From: Ornithinimicrobium sp. F0845
Lineage (GTDB): Bacteria > Actinomycetota > Actinomycetes > Actinomycetales > Dermatophilaceae
Direction of reading: 5' to 3'
Assembly (NCBI RefSeq): GCF_023015765.1
Contig: NZ_JALKAL010000005.1
Location: 186,001-250,000, forward strand
Length of the DNA: 64,000 bases
This document shows positions 42,465-50,304 of this stretch, piece by piece (the stretch's first letter is position 1; the number at the start of each line of letters is the position of its first letter). Under the pieces are notes generated by a model, which was given only the letters and a program-made list of their open reading frames with translations, was not told where the DNA came from and searched no databases. The translations under genes and the position numbers were made by a program.

Positions 42465-44119
42465 CCGCTCCGACAGTGTCCGCGCGCCCGGCCGTCGGTG
42501 ACCCCGGGCAGGCGCGCGCGAGTCAGTTCGCGGGCACGGGCACCCTCGTGCGCTTTCAGCTGCGCCGCGACCGGATCAGGCTCCCGGCCTGGGTGGGCGG
42601 ACTCGGACTGTTCGTCATCTACATCGGCTCCGCACTGCCCCAGCTGGCACCGACCGAGGAGGACCTGGCCTCGGTCGTGCCGCTGTTCACACAGCCGGTG
42701 GGCCGGATGTTCACCGGACCGGCGTTCGGCATGGACGACCCGACCTACGACCGCTTCTTCGCGGCGGGGTACGCGCCCTACCTCTACCTCCTCGCAGCGC
42801 TGATGAGCATCCTGCTGGTGACCCGGCATACTCGCCTGGAGGAGCAGACCGGCCGCGCGGAGCTGGTGCGCGCCAACGTCACCGGACGGTATGCCGGACT
42901 GGCAGCCGCCCTCATCGTCGCCCTGATCACCAATGCGCTGGCCGTCGTGGTGGTGACCGGACTCGCGATCGCGGTCGGCTTCGCAGCTGGGGGCTCGCTG
43001 CTGGTCGGGTTGGGCACCGGGCTGACCGGCATGGCCTTCGCGGGGATCACGGCTGTGACGGTGCAGCTCAGTGAGTACTCCCGGGCGGCGGCCGGGATGG
43101 CCGGCGCCGTGCTCGGGGCCAGCTTCGTGGTGCGCGCGCTGGGCGACATGGCCGCGGTCGGGGGCAGCACGTTGTCCTGGGTGTCGCCGCTCGGCTGGCC
43201 GGCGCAGACCGCGCCCTACGTCTACGACCGGTGGGCGCCGCTGATGCTGCTCGTCGCCCTGACGGCGGTGGCCGTCGTGCTGGCCTACGTCCTGCAGGGC
43301 AGGCGCGACCTGGGCGCGAGCCTGATGGCCACCCGACCCGGACCGGCGGGAGCCAACCCGTCGCTGGGGACCCCGGTGGGGCTGGCGGCCCGGCTGCAAC
43401 GCGGCGGGTTCCTGGCCTGGGGCACCGGCATCGCGCTGCTCGGAATCGTCGACGGGGCCTTCACCCAGGCGCTGATCGATGCGGGGGAGGACATGCCGCC
43501 CGCGTTGCAGGAGATGTTCGGCACGGAGGGACTGCTCGACGGCTACGTGGCCTTCCTCGGGTCGTTCGTCAGCGTCGTCATCGCCGCCTACACGGTCTTC
43601 GCGATGCAGACCTTCCTGGCCGAGGAGGGGCGCGGTCGCCTCGACGCCGTGCTGGCGACGCCGGTGAGCCGGGTCGCCAGCCTCGCGTCGCACACCCTCG
43701 TGGTGGCCGTGGGGGCTGTGCTGATCGCACTGGTGACCGGGCTGCTGACCGGCGTCGCCGTCGCGGGGGTCACCGGGGACTGGACCCTCATCGGCGAGGT
43801 CCTGGGGTCCCACGCGGGTCAGCTCCCGGCGGTCCTGCTCGTGCTGGCGGTGTGCGCCGCACTGTGCGGCTGGGCGCCGCGACTCGTGGCACCGGTCGGG
43901 TGGGCCCTGGTGGGCCTGGTCTTCGTGGTCCAGTTCTTCGACGATCTGCTCGATCTGCCCGGGTGGCTGGTCGCACTCTCGCCGTTCGGTCACCTCGCCG
44001 AGATCCCGCTGGAGCAGTTCGCCCTGATGCCGTTCCTGGTGATCACCGCCCTGGCCGTGGGCATCGTCGGTGTCGGGCTGGCCGGCATCCGGGCGAGGGA
44101 GATCAACGTCGCCCGGTGA
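42461..44119 (+). CDS. ABC-2-type exporter permease
   Basis: 552 aa, about twelve membrane helices in two homologous halves with an extended external loop near the N-terminus (residues about 60-100). The layout fits the actinobacterial polyketide/antibiotic exporter permeases that pair with DrrA-like ATPases. No signature for a specific drug. Confidence 0.85.
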   Translation: MTAPTVSARPAVGDPGQARASQFAGTGTLVRFQLRRDRIRLPAWVGGLGLFVIYIGSALPQLAPTEEDLASVVPLFTQPVGRMFTGPAFGMDDPTYDRFFAAGYAPYLYLLAALMSILLVTRHTRLEEQTGRAELVRANVTGRYAGLAAALIVALITNALAVVVVTGLAIAVGFAAGGSLLVGLGTGLTGMAFAGITAVTVQLSEYSRAAAGMAGAVLGASFVVRALGDMAAVGGSTLSWVSPLGWPAQTAPYVYDRWAPLMLLVALTAVAVVLAYVLQGRRDLGASLMATRPGPAGANPSLGTPVGLAARLQRGGFLAWGTGIALLGIVDGAFTQALIDAGEDMPPALQEMFGTEGLLDGYVAFLGSFVSVVIAAYTVFAMQTFLAEEGRGRLDAVLATPVSRVASLASHTLVVAVGAVLIALVTGLLTGVAVAGVTGDWTLIGEVLGSHAGQLPAVLLVLAVCAALCGWAPRLVAPVGWALVGLVFVVQFFDDLLDLPGWLVALSPFGHLAEIPLEQFALMPFLVITALAVGIVGVGLAGIRAREINVAR

Positions 44120-44217
44120 GCGGCCAAGTGCGCAGACCTGCAGGTCGCGGCGTCCGAGGACCCAGCGGGGTGGCCTCCCGGAGTGCAGCAGGGCCGGCCC
44201 GACCCTACGTTGGCAGG

Positions 44218-44457
44218 ATGAGTGATCAGCCCAGGGAGACCGGCTCCTCCGAGGCCGCTGACGCCCGACAGGAGGCCGCCGAGCACGTGGTCGACCGCGT
44301 CGGCAGCTGGGACGAGGGTGCAGAGCCGCAGACAGTTCGCGATGATCTCGAGGAGGGCATGGACAAGGCGGGCGTCGAGGTCGACGACGCCGAGCTGGAT
44401 CGGATGTCTGACGAGATCCACGACGAGGGGACCACGGAGGCGCCCGACGTCGAGTGA
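44218..44457 (+). CDS. small acidic protein
   Basis: 79 aa from ATG 44218; a TACGTT -10 element six bases upstream suggests a leaderless message. Very acidic (many Asp/Glu), helical and without Cys or membrane segments: EAAEHVVDRVGSWDEGAE, DDLEEGMDKAGVEVDDAELDRMSDEIHDEG. Could be a partner or inhibitor protein; no family recognised. Confidence 0.6.
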   Translation: MSDQPRETGSSEAADARQEAAEHVVDRVGSWDEGAEPQTVRDDLEEGMDKAGVEVDDAELDRMSDEIHDEGTTEAPDVE

Positions 44458-44509
44458 ACGACACCGTCGGTCCGGCCACACCCCGGACCGACGGGCCGTC
44501 CGGCGACAG

Positions 44510-45751
44510 TCACGGCGAGAGGCTCGCCGTCGGCGGCGCGCCGACCCGGACTCCCGCCTGCCAGACCTCGCGCGGTGCGGTGGGGCTGGCCAGCACCTCG
44601 ATGTCGTGCAGTGGGTCGCCCTCGACGAGCAGCAGGTCGGCGACTGCTCCCGACACGATGCGTCCGAGGTCGGGGCGGCCGATCAGGTCCGCGTTGACCG
44701 AGGTTGCCGAGCGCAGCGTCTCGTGGGCGCCGACCGCCTCGGCCTGGAGCCGCAGTCCGCTGAGTTGCTCGGTCTCCAGGCTGCCCATGAGGTCCGTGCC
44801 GAAACCGACGGGCACGCCGGCGTCCAAGGCGATCCGGACCGCGCTCTGGCCGGCGTCGAGCACCTCGGCGTTCTTGTCGCGGGAGACCTGCGGCATCCCG
44901 AGGTCGCGCCCGTGGCGGTCCATCGCGGCATAGGTGGCCAGCGTCGGCACCAGGAAGGCGCCGTGCTGCGCCATCAGCGCGGCGGTCGTCCCGTCCAGGA
45001 GGTTGCCGTGCTCGATGCTGCGTATGCCGTGGCGCACCGAGTGCTCGATGGCCTCGGGGGAGTAGGCGTGGGCCGCGACGTAGCTGCCGCGGCGTCGTGC
45101 CTCGTCGGAGACCGCGGTGAGCTCCTCGGGTGAGTACTGCGGGACGCGCAGCGGGTCGGCCGGGGAGATAACGCCGCCGGAGGTCATCACCTTGATGGCG
45201 TGCGCGCCGGTGCGGAACCGCTCCCGCACCGCGCGACGTAGGTCGTCCACGCCGTCGACGACCTCGACGGAGTGCCCGTGGGCCAGGCAGGTGTCCAGGT
45301 CGGGGGAGCGTGGGTCGCCGTGGCCGCCGGTCTGGCTGAGGGCCGCACCGGTGTAGAGATACCGCGGGGAGTCAAACAGCCCCTCGCGGATCGCCGCGGC
45401 CAGGCCCGCGTCGCCGCCGGCGACGTCCCGCACCGTGGTGAAGCCGCGCGACAGAGCCCGGCCGAGCCGGTGGGCCGCCACGTGCGCGACATAGCTCAGC
45501 GGCCGCCCCTCGTTGACCGCCATGTCGAGCGACACGGCATACGCATGGAAGTGCGCGTCGATCAGCCCGGGCAGCAGCGTCCGGCCCCGGCCCTCGACCG
45601 TCTCGACCGGTCCGTCCACCTGGTCCGCGGCGCTCGGCCCGACCCCGGCGACGTGACCGCCGACAACCAGTACGGGACCTTCCAGCAGAGTCGCCGACTC
45701 GCCGTCGAAGACCTGGACATCCATAAACAGCAGCGCGGTCATGACAGACAT
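44510..45751 (-). CDS. imidazolonepropionase-like amidohydrolase (Xaa-Pro dipeptidase type)
   Basis: 413 aa from ATG 45751; ATG 45742 also possible. Amidohydrolase barrel: LLPGLIDAHFHAYAVS (HxH), carboxylatable Lys in AIKVMTSGG, VAAHAYSPEAIEHS, RSIEHGNLLD and final Asp in VGFGTDLMGSL. Two-metal members of this group hydrolyse prolyl dipeptides or related amides. The substrate is not shown by context. Confidence 0.85.
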   Translation of the reverse strand: MSVMTALLFMDVQVFDGESATLLEGPVLVVGGHVAGVGPSAADQVDGPVETVEGRGRTLLPGLIDAHFHAYAVSLDMAVNEGRPLSYVAHVAAHRLGRALSRGFTTVRDVAGGDAGLAAAIREGLFDSPRYLYTGAALSQTGGHGDPRSPDLDTCLAHGHSVEVVDGVDDLRRAVRERFRTGAHAIKVMTSGGVISPADPLRVPQYSPEELTAVSDEARRRGSYVAAHAYSPEAIEHSVRHGIRSIEHGNLLDGTTAALMAQHGAFLVPTLATYAAMDRHGRDLGMPQVSRDKNAEVLDAGQSAVRIALDAGVPVGFGTDLMGSLETEQLSGLRLQAEAVGAHETLRSATSVNADLIGRPDLGRIVSGAVADLLLVEGDPLHDIEVLASPTAPREVWQAGVRVGAPPTASLSP

Positions 45752-45832
45752 CCTGCCCGCACCTTCGTGCTCGCGAACTGGCAGGCGCTCACAACCGGGT
45801 ATAGGGCGCGTGCAAACGAATATGGTGAACGG

Positions 45833-46069
45833 ATGAAGGTGACGATCGAGATCCCGGACGCTTTGGCGCGCGACGCGCAGCAGGTCGCACGGCGGCACGG
45901 GACGACGCTGCGCGAGCTGGTCGTGGCCGGACTGCGGATGGAGCTGGAGCACCGTCGAGGCCGCACGCTCCGACCGGACTTCCACTTCCCGACGGTCGCC
46001 GGCGAGGGGATGGTGGCCGGCCTGGGTAGCACCGACGCACTGGACCGGTCCTACGGGTTGTCTCGATGA
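45833..46069 (+). CDS. VapB-type antitoxin (orphaned)
   Basis: 78 aa. Ribbon-helix-helix start MKVTIEIPDALARDAQQVARRHG followed by TTLRELVVAGLRMELEHR and an FPTVAGEGMVAGL tail. Its stop overlaps the ATG of a truncated PIN toxin frame, the normal vapBC coupling. The antitoxin itself looks complete. Confidence 0.8.
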   Translation: MKVTIEIPDALARDAQQVARRHGTTLRELVVAGLRMELEHRRGRTLRPDFHFPTVAGEGMVAGLGSTDALDRSYGLSR

Positions 46070-46179
46070 TCGCGCTCGACACCAACATCCTTTGTCTGCG
46101 CAAACCTCAGTGCACCGTGCACATCGAGGAGGCGCAGAGCGAAGGCGCCTCGGCACCCTATTGGGCTCTACGAACTTGA
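46066..46179 (+). pseudogene. truncated VapC (PIN toxin) remnant
   Basis: ATG overlapping the antitoxin stop; MIALDTNIL is the canonical PIN start with its first acidic residue, but the frame then loses all similarity and stops after 37 codons. No downstream frame restores the PIN domain. The breakpoint abuts the lower-GC lipoprotein gene. Confidence 0.75.
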
Positions 46180-46210
46180 GCGGGCTATCAGTCGACCGAT
46201 ACGGGGACTA

Positions 46211-47323
46211 CTACTGCCCCTGCCAGATGGCGCGGGTGTCGTCGAACGACATTGAGTCTTCGACGTAGATTTTCGGGTTGTCGAGCGCTTCCTGTGGGAC
46301 GTCGAAGCAGACGTCGAATGTTGCTTGGCCTCCGGCGGTGAGGGTGGGCACGTCCATGACGGTGTTCGGAGTGACGGCCATGCAGGTGCTTGTGTCGTAG
46401 ACCCTGGCGTCTGATCCGGCGAGTTCTATGAAGAGGTCCAGCCAGGGGTCGGCTTCTTCGTCGCCGTTGTAAGTGACGTCCAAGGAGACGAGGACGTATT
46501 GCCCTTCTGGGGCTTCGTTGAAACTGTTTGTCGCCTGGAGTGCATCGTTTGCGTTCAGTTGTACCTCGGTCACGGCGACGGTGTAGTCCCCGACCTCCGC
46601 CGTACCGCCAATCGCCAACTCATCCGGCCCGTTTTCGGCGACGGGCTTGTCCTCGGTGTCTTGGTCGTCCTCTGCCGCACCATCGCCCCTAGCGCCCGTG
46701 GACCCATCGTCTTGGAGGTTCCAGATGGCGCGGGTGTCGTCGAAGGACATTGAGTCTTCGACGTAGATTTTCGGGTTGTCGAGCGCTTCCTGTGGGACGT
46801 CGAAGCAGACGTCGAATGTTGCTTGGCCTCCGGCGGTGAGGGTGGGCACGTCCATGACGGTGTTCGGAGTGACGGCCATGCAGGTGCTTGTGTCGTAGAC
46901 CCTGGCGTCTGATCCGGCGAGTTCTATGAAGAGGTCCAGCCAGGGGTCGGCTTCTTCGTCGCCGTTGTAAGTGACGTCCAAGGAGACGAGGACGTATTGC
47001 CCTTCTGGGGCTTCGTTGAAACTGTTGGCCGCCTGGAGTGCATCGTTTGCGTTCAGTTGTACCTCGGTCACGGCGACGGTGTAGTCCCCGACCTCTGCTA
47101 TACCGCCTAACCCCAGCTCGCCTGAGCGCTCTTCTTCTGGCTCGGCGGGCTCTTCCGCAGATGTGTCCTCAGCCGTATCTTGCGCGACCGTTGCCTCGTC
47201 CTGTGTGGACTCCTGAGTCGGTGTGGCGGGAGGATCGGCCTGGCTGACCTCCGGAGCGTCGGAACCACAGGCAGAGAGCACGACGGTCGCCGCGATTGCG
47301 GCACCAATGAGGAAGGGACGCAT
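46211..47323 (-). CDS. lipoprotein with two near-identical DUF4352 domains
   Basis: 370 aa. Signal peptide with lipobox LSACGS, an acidic Ala/Glu/Thr linker (residues about 22-70), then two copies of a DUF4352 beta-sandwich (residues about 75-200 and 240-368) joined by an Asp/Glu-rich linker (DDGSTGARGDGAAEDDQDTE). The domains are almost identical in protein and DNA, unlike normally diverged tandem domains. Each has a VTEVQLNAND start, a DxSTCMAV Cys and a VCFDVP Cys that could pair. Lower GC and unusual codon choice than neighbours suggest recent acquisition. Surface-exposed; function unknown. Confidence 0.8.
   Translation of the reverse strand: MRPFLIGAAIAATVVLSACGSDAPEVSQADPPATPTQESTQDEATVAQDTAEDTSAEEPAEPEEERSGELGLGGIAEVGDYTVAVTEVQLNANDALQAANSFNEAPEGQYVLVSLDVTYNGDEEADPWLDLFIELAGSDARVYDTSTCMAVTPNTVMDVPTLTAGGQATFDVCFDVPQEALDNPKIYVEDSMSFDDTRAIWNLQDDGSTGARGDGAAEDDQDTEDKPVAENGPDELAIGGTAEVGDYTVAVTEVQLNANDALQATNSFNEAPEGQYVLVSLDVTYNGDEEADPWLDLFIELAGSDARVYDTSTCMAVTPNTVMDVPTLTAGGQATFDVCFDVPQEALDNPKIYVEDSMSFDDTRAIWQGQ
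46223..46609. repeat. internal 387-bp duplication, copy A
   Basis: Matches 46721-47107 at a constant offset of 498 bp. Only about five to seven differences are visible across the unit (one near 46252, two near 46528, two or three near 46596). It encodes one DUF4352 domain. Confidence 0.9.
46721..47107. repeat. internal 387-bp duplication, copy B
   Basis: Second copy of the DUF4352-coding unit, closer to the gene's 5' end. The 111-bp spacer between the copies (46610-46720) encodes the acidic linker and is unique. Confidence 0.9.
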
Positions 47324-47496
47324 TTTCGAATCCTTCTTTGCGAAGCAGTCGCCAGAACTAGGAGATTTCCTTTATCGGTGGTGGGCAAAAGCCTAAGTCA
47401 TAAGGCGGCGCGGCGTAAGGGCCTGCGACTGACAACGCAGCGCCGCCAGACCTCGCAAGGGACCGTGGAGTCGGGAGACGGCTGCTAGCGGACTTC

Positions 47497-47570
47497 GAGT
47501 GCGATGCTTGGCTCACCGCCCAACTTGTGACCACGCGCTGGGTGACATCGTCTGGGCGGACCCAATTCAG
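47497..47570 (+). pseudogene. remnant of a second MazEF operon
   Basis: One frame reads ECDAWLTAQLV, matching the end of the intact antitoxin (ERDAWLDADLT). The overlapping frame reads DHALGDIVWADP, matching the toxin's start (DLAPGDIVWAELDP). Even the overlap geometry of antitoxin end and toxin start is conserved. Nothing upstream or downstream of this 70-bp core matches the live operon at 48.0-48.6 kb. Confidence 0.68.
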
Positions 47571-47772
47571 ACCTTGGCTGTCCCAACCCACGTCTGGTTG
47601 GCACGATTTCGCGAACCCCAGACTGATCTCTCGACAGCGTGTCGCGGCCCTTCTCCGCTGCGCGGGCGAGTATGCCGAGGCACGCCTGGCCGACTTCACG
47701 TCCTGGCCTTGGGCCACCGCACCGCGCATGGCGGGCATCGAGGTGGCGTAGGTGGCGATCGCCGCCCCGGTC

Positions 47773-47946
47773 GCCTCAGGTGCGTAGGTCAGTGGGGCGT
47801 CGGCCTGGACGCCCAGGCCCCGCGCCGACCTCGATCGCGTCCTGGTTGGCGCCCAGGTAGTGGAAGACCCGGCTGTCGGTCCGCTCCTCGTGCTCGATGA
47901 GCGACTTGATGGATCGGGCCAGGCGGGGGACGCTGTTGGGTGCGAT
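47773..47946 (-). pseudogene. fragment resembling the end of a vWA-domain protein
   Basis: The minus strand reads VPRLARSIKSLIEHEERTDS then RVFHYLGANQDAIEVG. This resembles the IKxLIEHQ...FxYLGANQDAI pattern near the end of bacterial vWA-domain proteins as I recall it. There is no start or upstream domain. Low-level evidence from pattern memory. Confidence 0.4.
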
Positions 47947-48022
47947 CCGGCCAGCGCCGCAACCTGTCACCGACGCGCCCTCGCGGGTCACCGGCGACCC
48001 TGACCGGTTCTCTGCATCGCGG

Positions 48023-48028
48023 TATACT
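48023..48028 (+). promoter_or_regulatory. -10 element of the mazEF operon
   Basis: TATACT lies six bases before the antitoxin ATG, so transcription should begin at or beside the A of the start codon: a leaderless message. A weak TGACCG at 48001-48006 could be the -35 element. Confidence 0.6.
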
Positions 48029-48034
48029 CAAAGT

Positions 48035-48262
48035 ATGACATCCACGACCATCAAGGTGCCTTCGGCGACGCGTGACCGGCTCAAGGTGCACGCCGCACGA
48101 CGCGGTGAGACACTGGCCGCTCACATCGAGCGACTGCTTGACCTGGCGGATCGGGAGGACCGCTTCGAGCAACTACGTGAGGCCATCGTCGCGACGAGTT
48201 CAGGCGGTCAGGTCGCCTACGAGCGCGAGCGCGACGCCTGGCTCGATGCCGACCTCACCTGA
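48035..48262 (+). CDS. mazE: MazE-type antitoxin
   Basis: 75 aa from ATG 48035. Ribbon-helix-helix pattern TIKVPSATRDRLKVHAARRGETLAAHIERLL, then a charged C-terminal helix (EDRFEQLREAI ... YERERDAWLDADLT) that would block the toxin. Overlaps the toxin gene by 17 bp. Confidence 0.82.
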   Translation: MTSTTIKVPSATRDRLKVHAARRGETLAAHIERLLDLADREDRFEQLREAIVATSSGGQVAYERERDAWLDADLT

Positions 48263-48590
48263 TCTTGCTCCGGGCGACATCGTCTGGGCGGAACTCGACC
48301 CGGCTATGGGCCGCGAGCAAGGTGGGCGTCGTCCCGTGGTCGTGGTCGCGAGCAGCGGCTTCCTCGACGTCGTGGACTCCCTGGCGATCGTCGTGCCGGT
48401 CACCTCGGTGGATCGGGGCTGGCCGAATCACGTGCGCCTGGGGCGCATTCAGCGGCCCTCGTTTGCGATGACGGAGCAGGTGCGTGCCGTCGCCAGGCGC
48501 AGGCTCCACGGACGACTCGGTCACGCAGCACCGCAGGAACTGGCCGACATCCGCATGTGGCTGAGTGACTTCCTTGGTGTCGGGCACTGA
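48246..48590 (+). CDS. mazF: MazF/PemK-type endoribonuclease toxin
   Basis: 114 aa from ATG 48246. Family landmarks: APGDIVWAELDPAMGREQGGRRPVVVVAS (substrate loop with the conserved Arg), a VPVTSVDRGWPNHVRL strand and FAMTEQVRAVARRRL with the conserved Thr/Glu-Gln. It cleaves mRNA or tRNA at short motifs when unbound. Intact, unlike the fragment 0.7 kb upstream. Confidence 0.9.
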   Translation: MPTSPDLAPGDIVWAELDPAMGREQGGRRPVVVVASSGFLDVVDSLAIVVPVTSVDRGWPNHVRLGRIQRPSFAMTEQVRAVARRRLHGRLGHAAPQELADIRMWLSDFLGVGH

Positions 48591-48739
48591 GGGCACCTAC
48601 AGGACGCGCGACGGACGTCGGCGTCAGCGCTGCTCGCAGTCGAGCTGACCCCAACGTCCAGCACCATATGGCACAACGCAGTCGACGGCTGCGCGCTCGG
48701 CCTCCCGGCGGTGGCACGCATCGTGCGTAGGCTGAGAGA

Positions 48740-49563
48740 GTGAACTGTGGCCAGATCTGCCAGGCGGCGGGTCGACCTGCCTCAGAACTGACCCGCAGGG
48801 ACGTCGTCCTCGCGCTGCTGAGCGAGCCGGCGGTCGAGGTGCGAGGCGAGCTGCCGGCCCTGCGACGGGAACTGCTCGCCGCCGGCAATCCCCTCTCCAG
48901 CGCCTTCTGGGAAGCCGCCGAGAGAGTCCTCGCCTCCATCGCGGACGGCACAGCAACGGTGGGCGAGGTGAAGGCGTGGGTGACCGCCACGGGCACCGAG
49001 CCGGTCGACATCCCCGAGCAGATGTTCACCTGGCCGGAGCCGGGTGAGGCCGGCCCGGTCGCCCTGGAGATGCACTCCCTGCTCGTCTCCCACCTCGAGT
49101 CACTGGTGGAGGCGGGTGCGATCGACCCGGACCTCCTCGTGACCGGCGATCCTGAGGCGCTCACGGCATACCGACAGCACCAGGGTCAGTGGCTCGACAC
49201 GCCACTGCCTGACGGGCGAGTCCCGCGTATTGCGGTCGAGGACGAGGTCGACGACGCCTTCCTGATGGCCTTGGACAAGGCTGAGGGGGACCGGGCACCC
49301 CGGTCGATGCCGACGAGCTGGCCACGTTGGTGGTCGAGTTCGACTTCGAGGACGAGTTCGACGACGCGGACGTCTGGAGTGCCGACTTCGGCGACGAGGG
49401 TGATGCGGCCCTGTCCGTCAGCCTCGGCCTCTTTCCGGTCCTGGACCTGTGGCGACAGCTCGGCGCGCTGGACGAGGACGACCGGCTGACCGAACTCGGG
49501 TGGTGGGGCATCCCCGAGTCTCTGGACCGGGCCTGGCAGCCGTCCTCGTCCGACGACGACTGA
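48740..49563 (+). pseudogene. uncharacterised gene with a one-base frameshift
   Basis: The first frame (GTG 48740 to about 49298) encodes a helical, mostly acidic protein. It then turns into Ser/Arg/Trp-rich nonsense, while another frame continues naturally as TPVDADELATLVVEFDFEDEFDDADVW to a stop at 49563. Inserting one base in the G-run at about 49293-49297 would give one protein of about 275 aa. A TAGGCT -10 box seven bases upstream fits a leaderless GTG start. No family is recognised. It may be a sequencing artefact. Confidence 0.65.
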
Positions 49564-49578
49564 CCGCGACGGACGACC

Positions 49579-49614
49579 ACCATGACGGCGGCACCATGAC
49601 GGCGGCCCCATGAC
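49579..49614. repeat. 14-nt tandem repeat, two and a half copies
   Basis: ACCATGACGGCGGC at 49579-49592 and 49593-49606, then CCCATGAC. It begins 16 bp after the stop codon of the frameshifted gene, another gene-end tandem duplication. Confidence 0.75.
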
Positions 49615-49691
49615 ATCGCCTGGCCGACCTGCTCGCACCTAATTCCCTGCACCTTGCCAAGGTAGTCCGCTAGCGATCGTAGCTTCGTCGG

Positions 49692-49720
49692 TTGACGGTC
49701 TTGTCGCATCGAGCGACAAT
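49692..49720 (+). promoter_or_regulatory. promoter and palindromic operator of the RES toxin-antitoxin operon
   Basis: TTGACG (49692-49697) and GACAAT (49715-49720) are 17 bp apart. The perfect inverted repeat TTGTCGC-N5-GCGACAA (49701-49719) fills the spacer and overlaps the -10 box. TTGTC repeats at about 49724 and 49734. Binding there would block RNA polymerase, as expected for autorepression. Confidence 0.65.
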
Positions 49721-49751
49721 GGTCTTGTCACACTTGTCGGAGGTGATTGTG

Positions 49752-50279
49752 ATGTCCACCATGAGCGCTGAGCAGTACGCCCACCGAGTCAGAGACGAAC
49801 TGGTCCGGGCCATGCATCGTGCAGGGAGGGATCACCCGACGGGTATGCCGACGCCCAGCGAGGCGGCCCGGCTGATCCTCGGCACCGAGGCTGCGCCGGC
49901 CCAGAACCCACTCGCTGCCCGCATCGGACCGGTGTGGCGCAGCGCGCGCGCCCGGGAGGCGCTTGGGCTCAACAGTCGTCAGGCGTTGAACAGCCGGCGC
50001 GTCAACGGGTCGGTGCTGGGGATCACCACGACGGAGGGTCAGGTGTACTACCCGCTGTTCCAGTTCCGGCGTCACGACGACAAGGTGGAGGTGCATCCCC
50101 ACCTCGTGCCGGTCCTGAAGATCCTGCGCGACGTGGACTCCTGGACAGTCGCAGCCATGCTGCAGTCGACAGATCCTGACCTGGGGGTGAGCGTCATCGA
50201 GTGGGCGACCAGCGATCGGGACCAGCAGCAACTCAGGCAGTGGGCCCACACGGTCAGGAACGAGCTGACCGCTCCGTGA
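49752..50279 (+). CDS. MbcA/ParS-like antitoxin of a RES-toxin pair
   Basis: 175 aa from ATG 49752, with GGAGG about 9 nt upstream. N-terminal helical half (MSAEQYAHRVRDELVRAMHRAG), then a helix-turn-helix-like segment (SARAREALGLNSRQALNSRRVNGSVLG). A beta-rich end with VYYPLFQFRRHDDKVEVHPHLVPVLKILR and WTVAAMLQSTDPDLGVSVIEW is the build of antitoxins encoded next to RES toxins. Palindromic operator upstream. Confidence 0.65.
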   Translation: MSTMSAEQYAHRVRDELVRAMHRAGRDHPTGMPTPSEAARLILGTEAAPAQNPLAARIGPVWRSARAREALGLNSRQALNSRRVNGSVLGITTTEGQVYYPLFQFRRHDDKVEVHPHLVPVLKILRDVDSWTVAAMLQSTDPDLGVSVIEWATSDRDQQQLRQWAHTVRNELTAP

Positions 50280-50304
50280 CCACGGCAGCGGTGAGCTTTC
50301 GGAA

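Larger units (their letters stand above)
47324..48034. other. 711-bp intergenic stretch of decayed gene fragments
   Basis: No intact gene is supported here. Two remnants are recognisable and listed separately: a MazEF junction fragment (47497-47570) and a vWA-protein fragment on the minus strand (47773-47946). The first 170 bp are AT-richer than average and carry the lipoprotein promoter. Between 47570 and 47770 I see nothing identifiable. Confidence 0.6.

Noticed and set aside
45833-46179. Functional VapBC pair at 46 kb
   Set aside because: The toxin frame stops after 37 codons and lacks three of the four PIN acidic residues.
49327-49563. Separate 78-aa acidic gene
   Set aside because: Reads as the natural continuation of the upstream frame after a one-base shift, with no ribosome site of its own.
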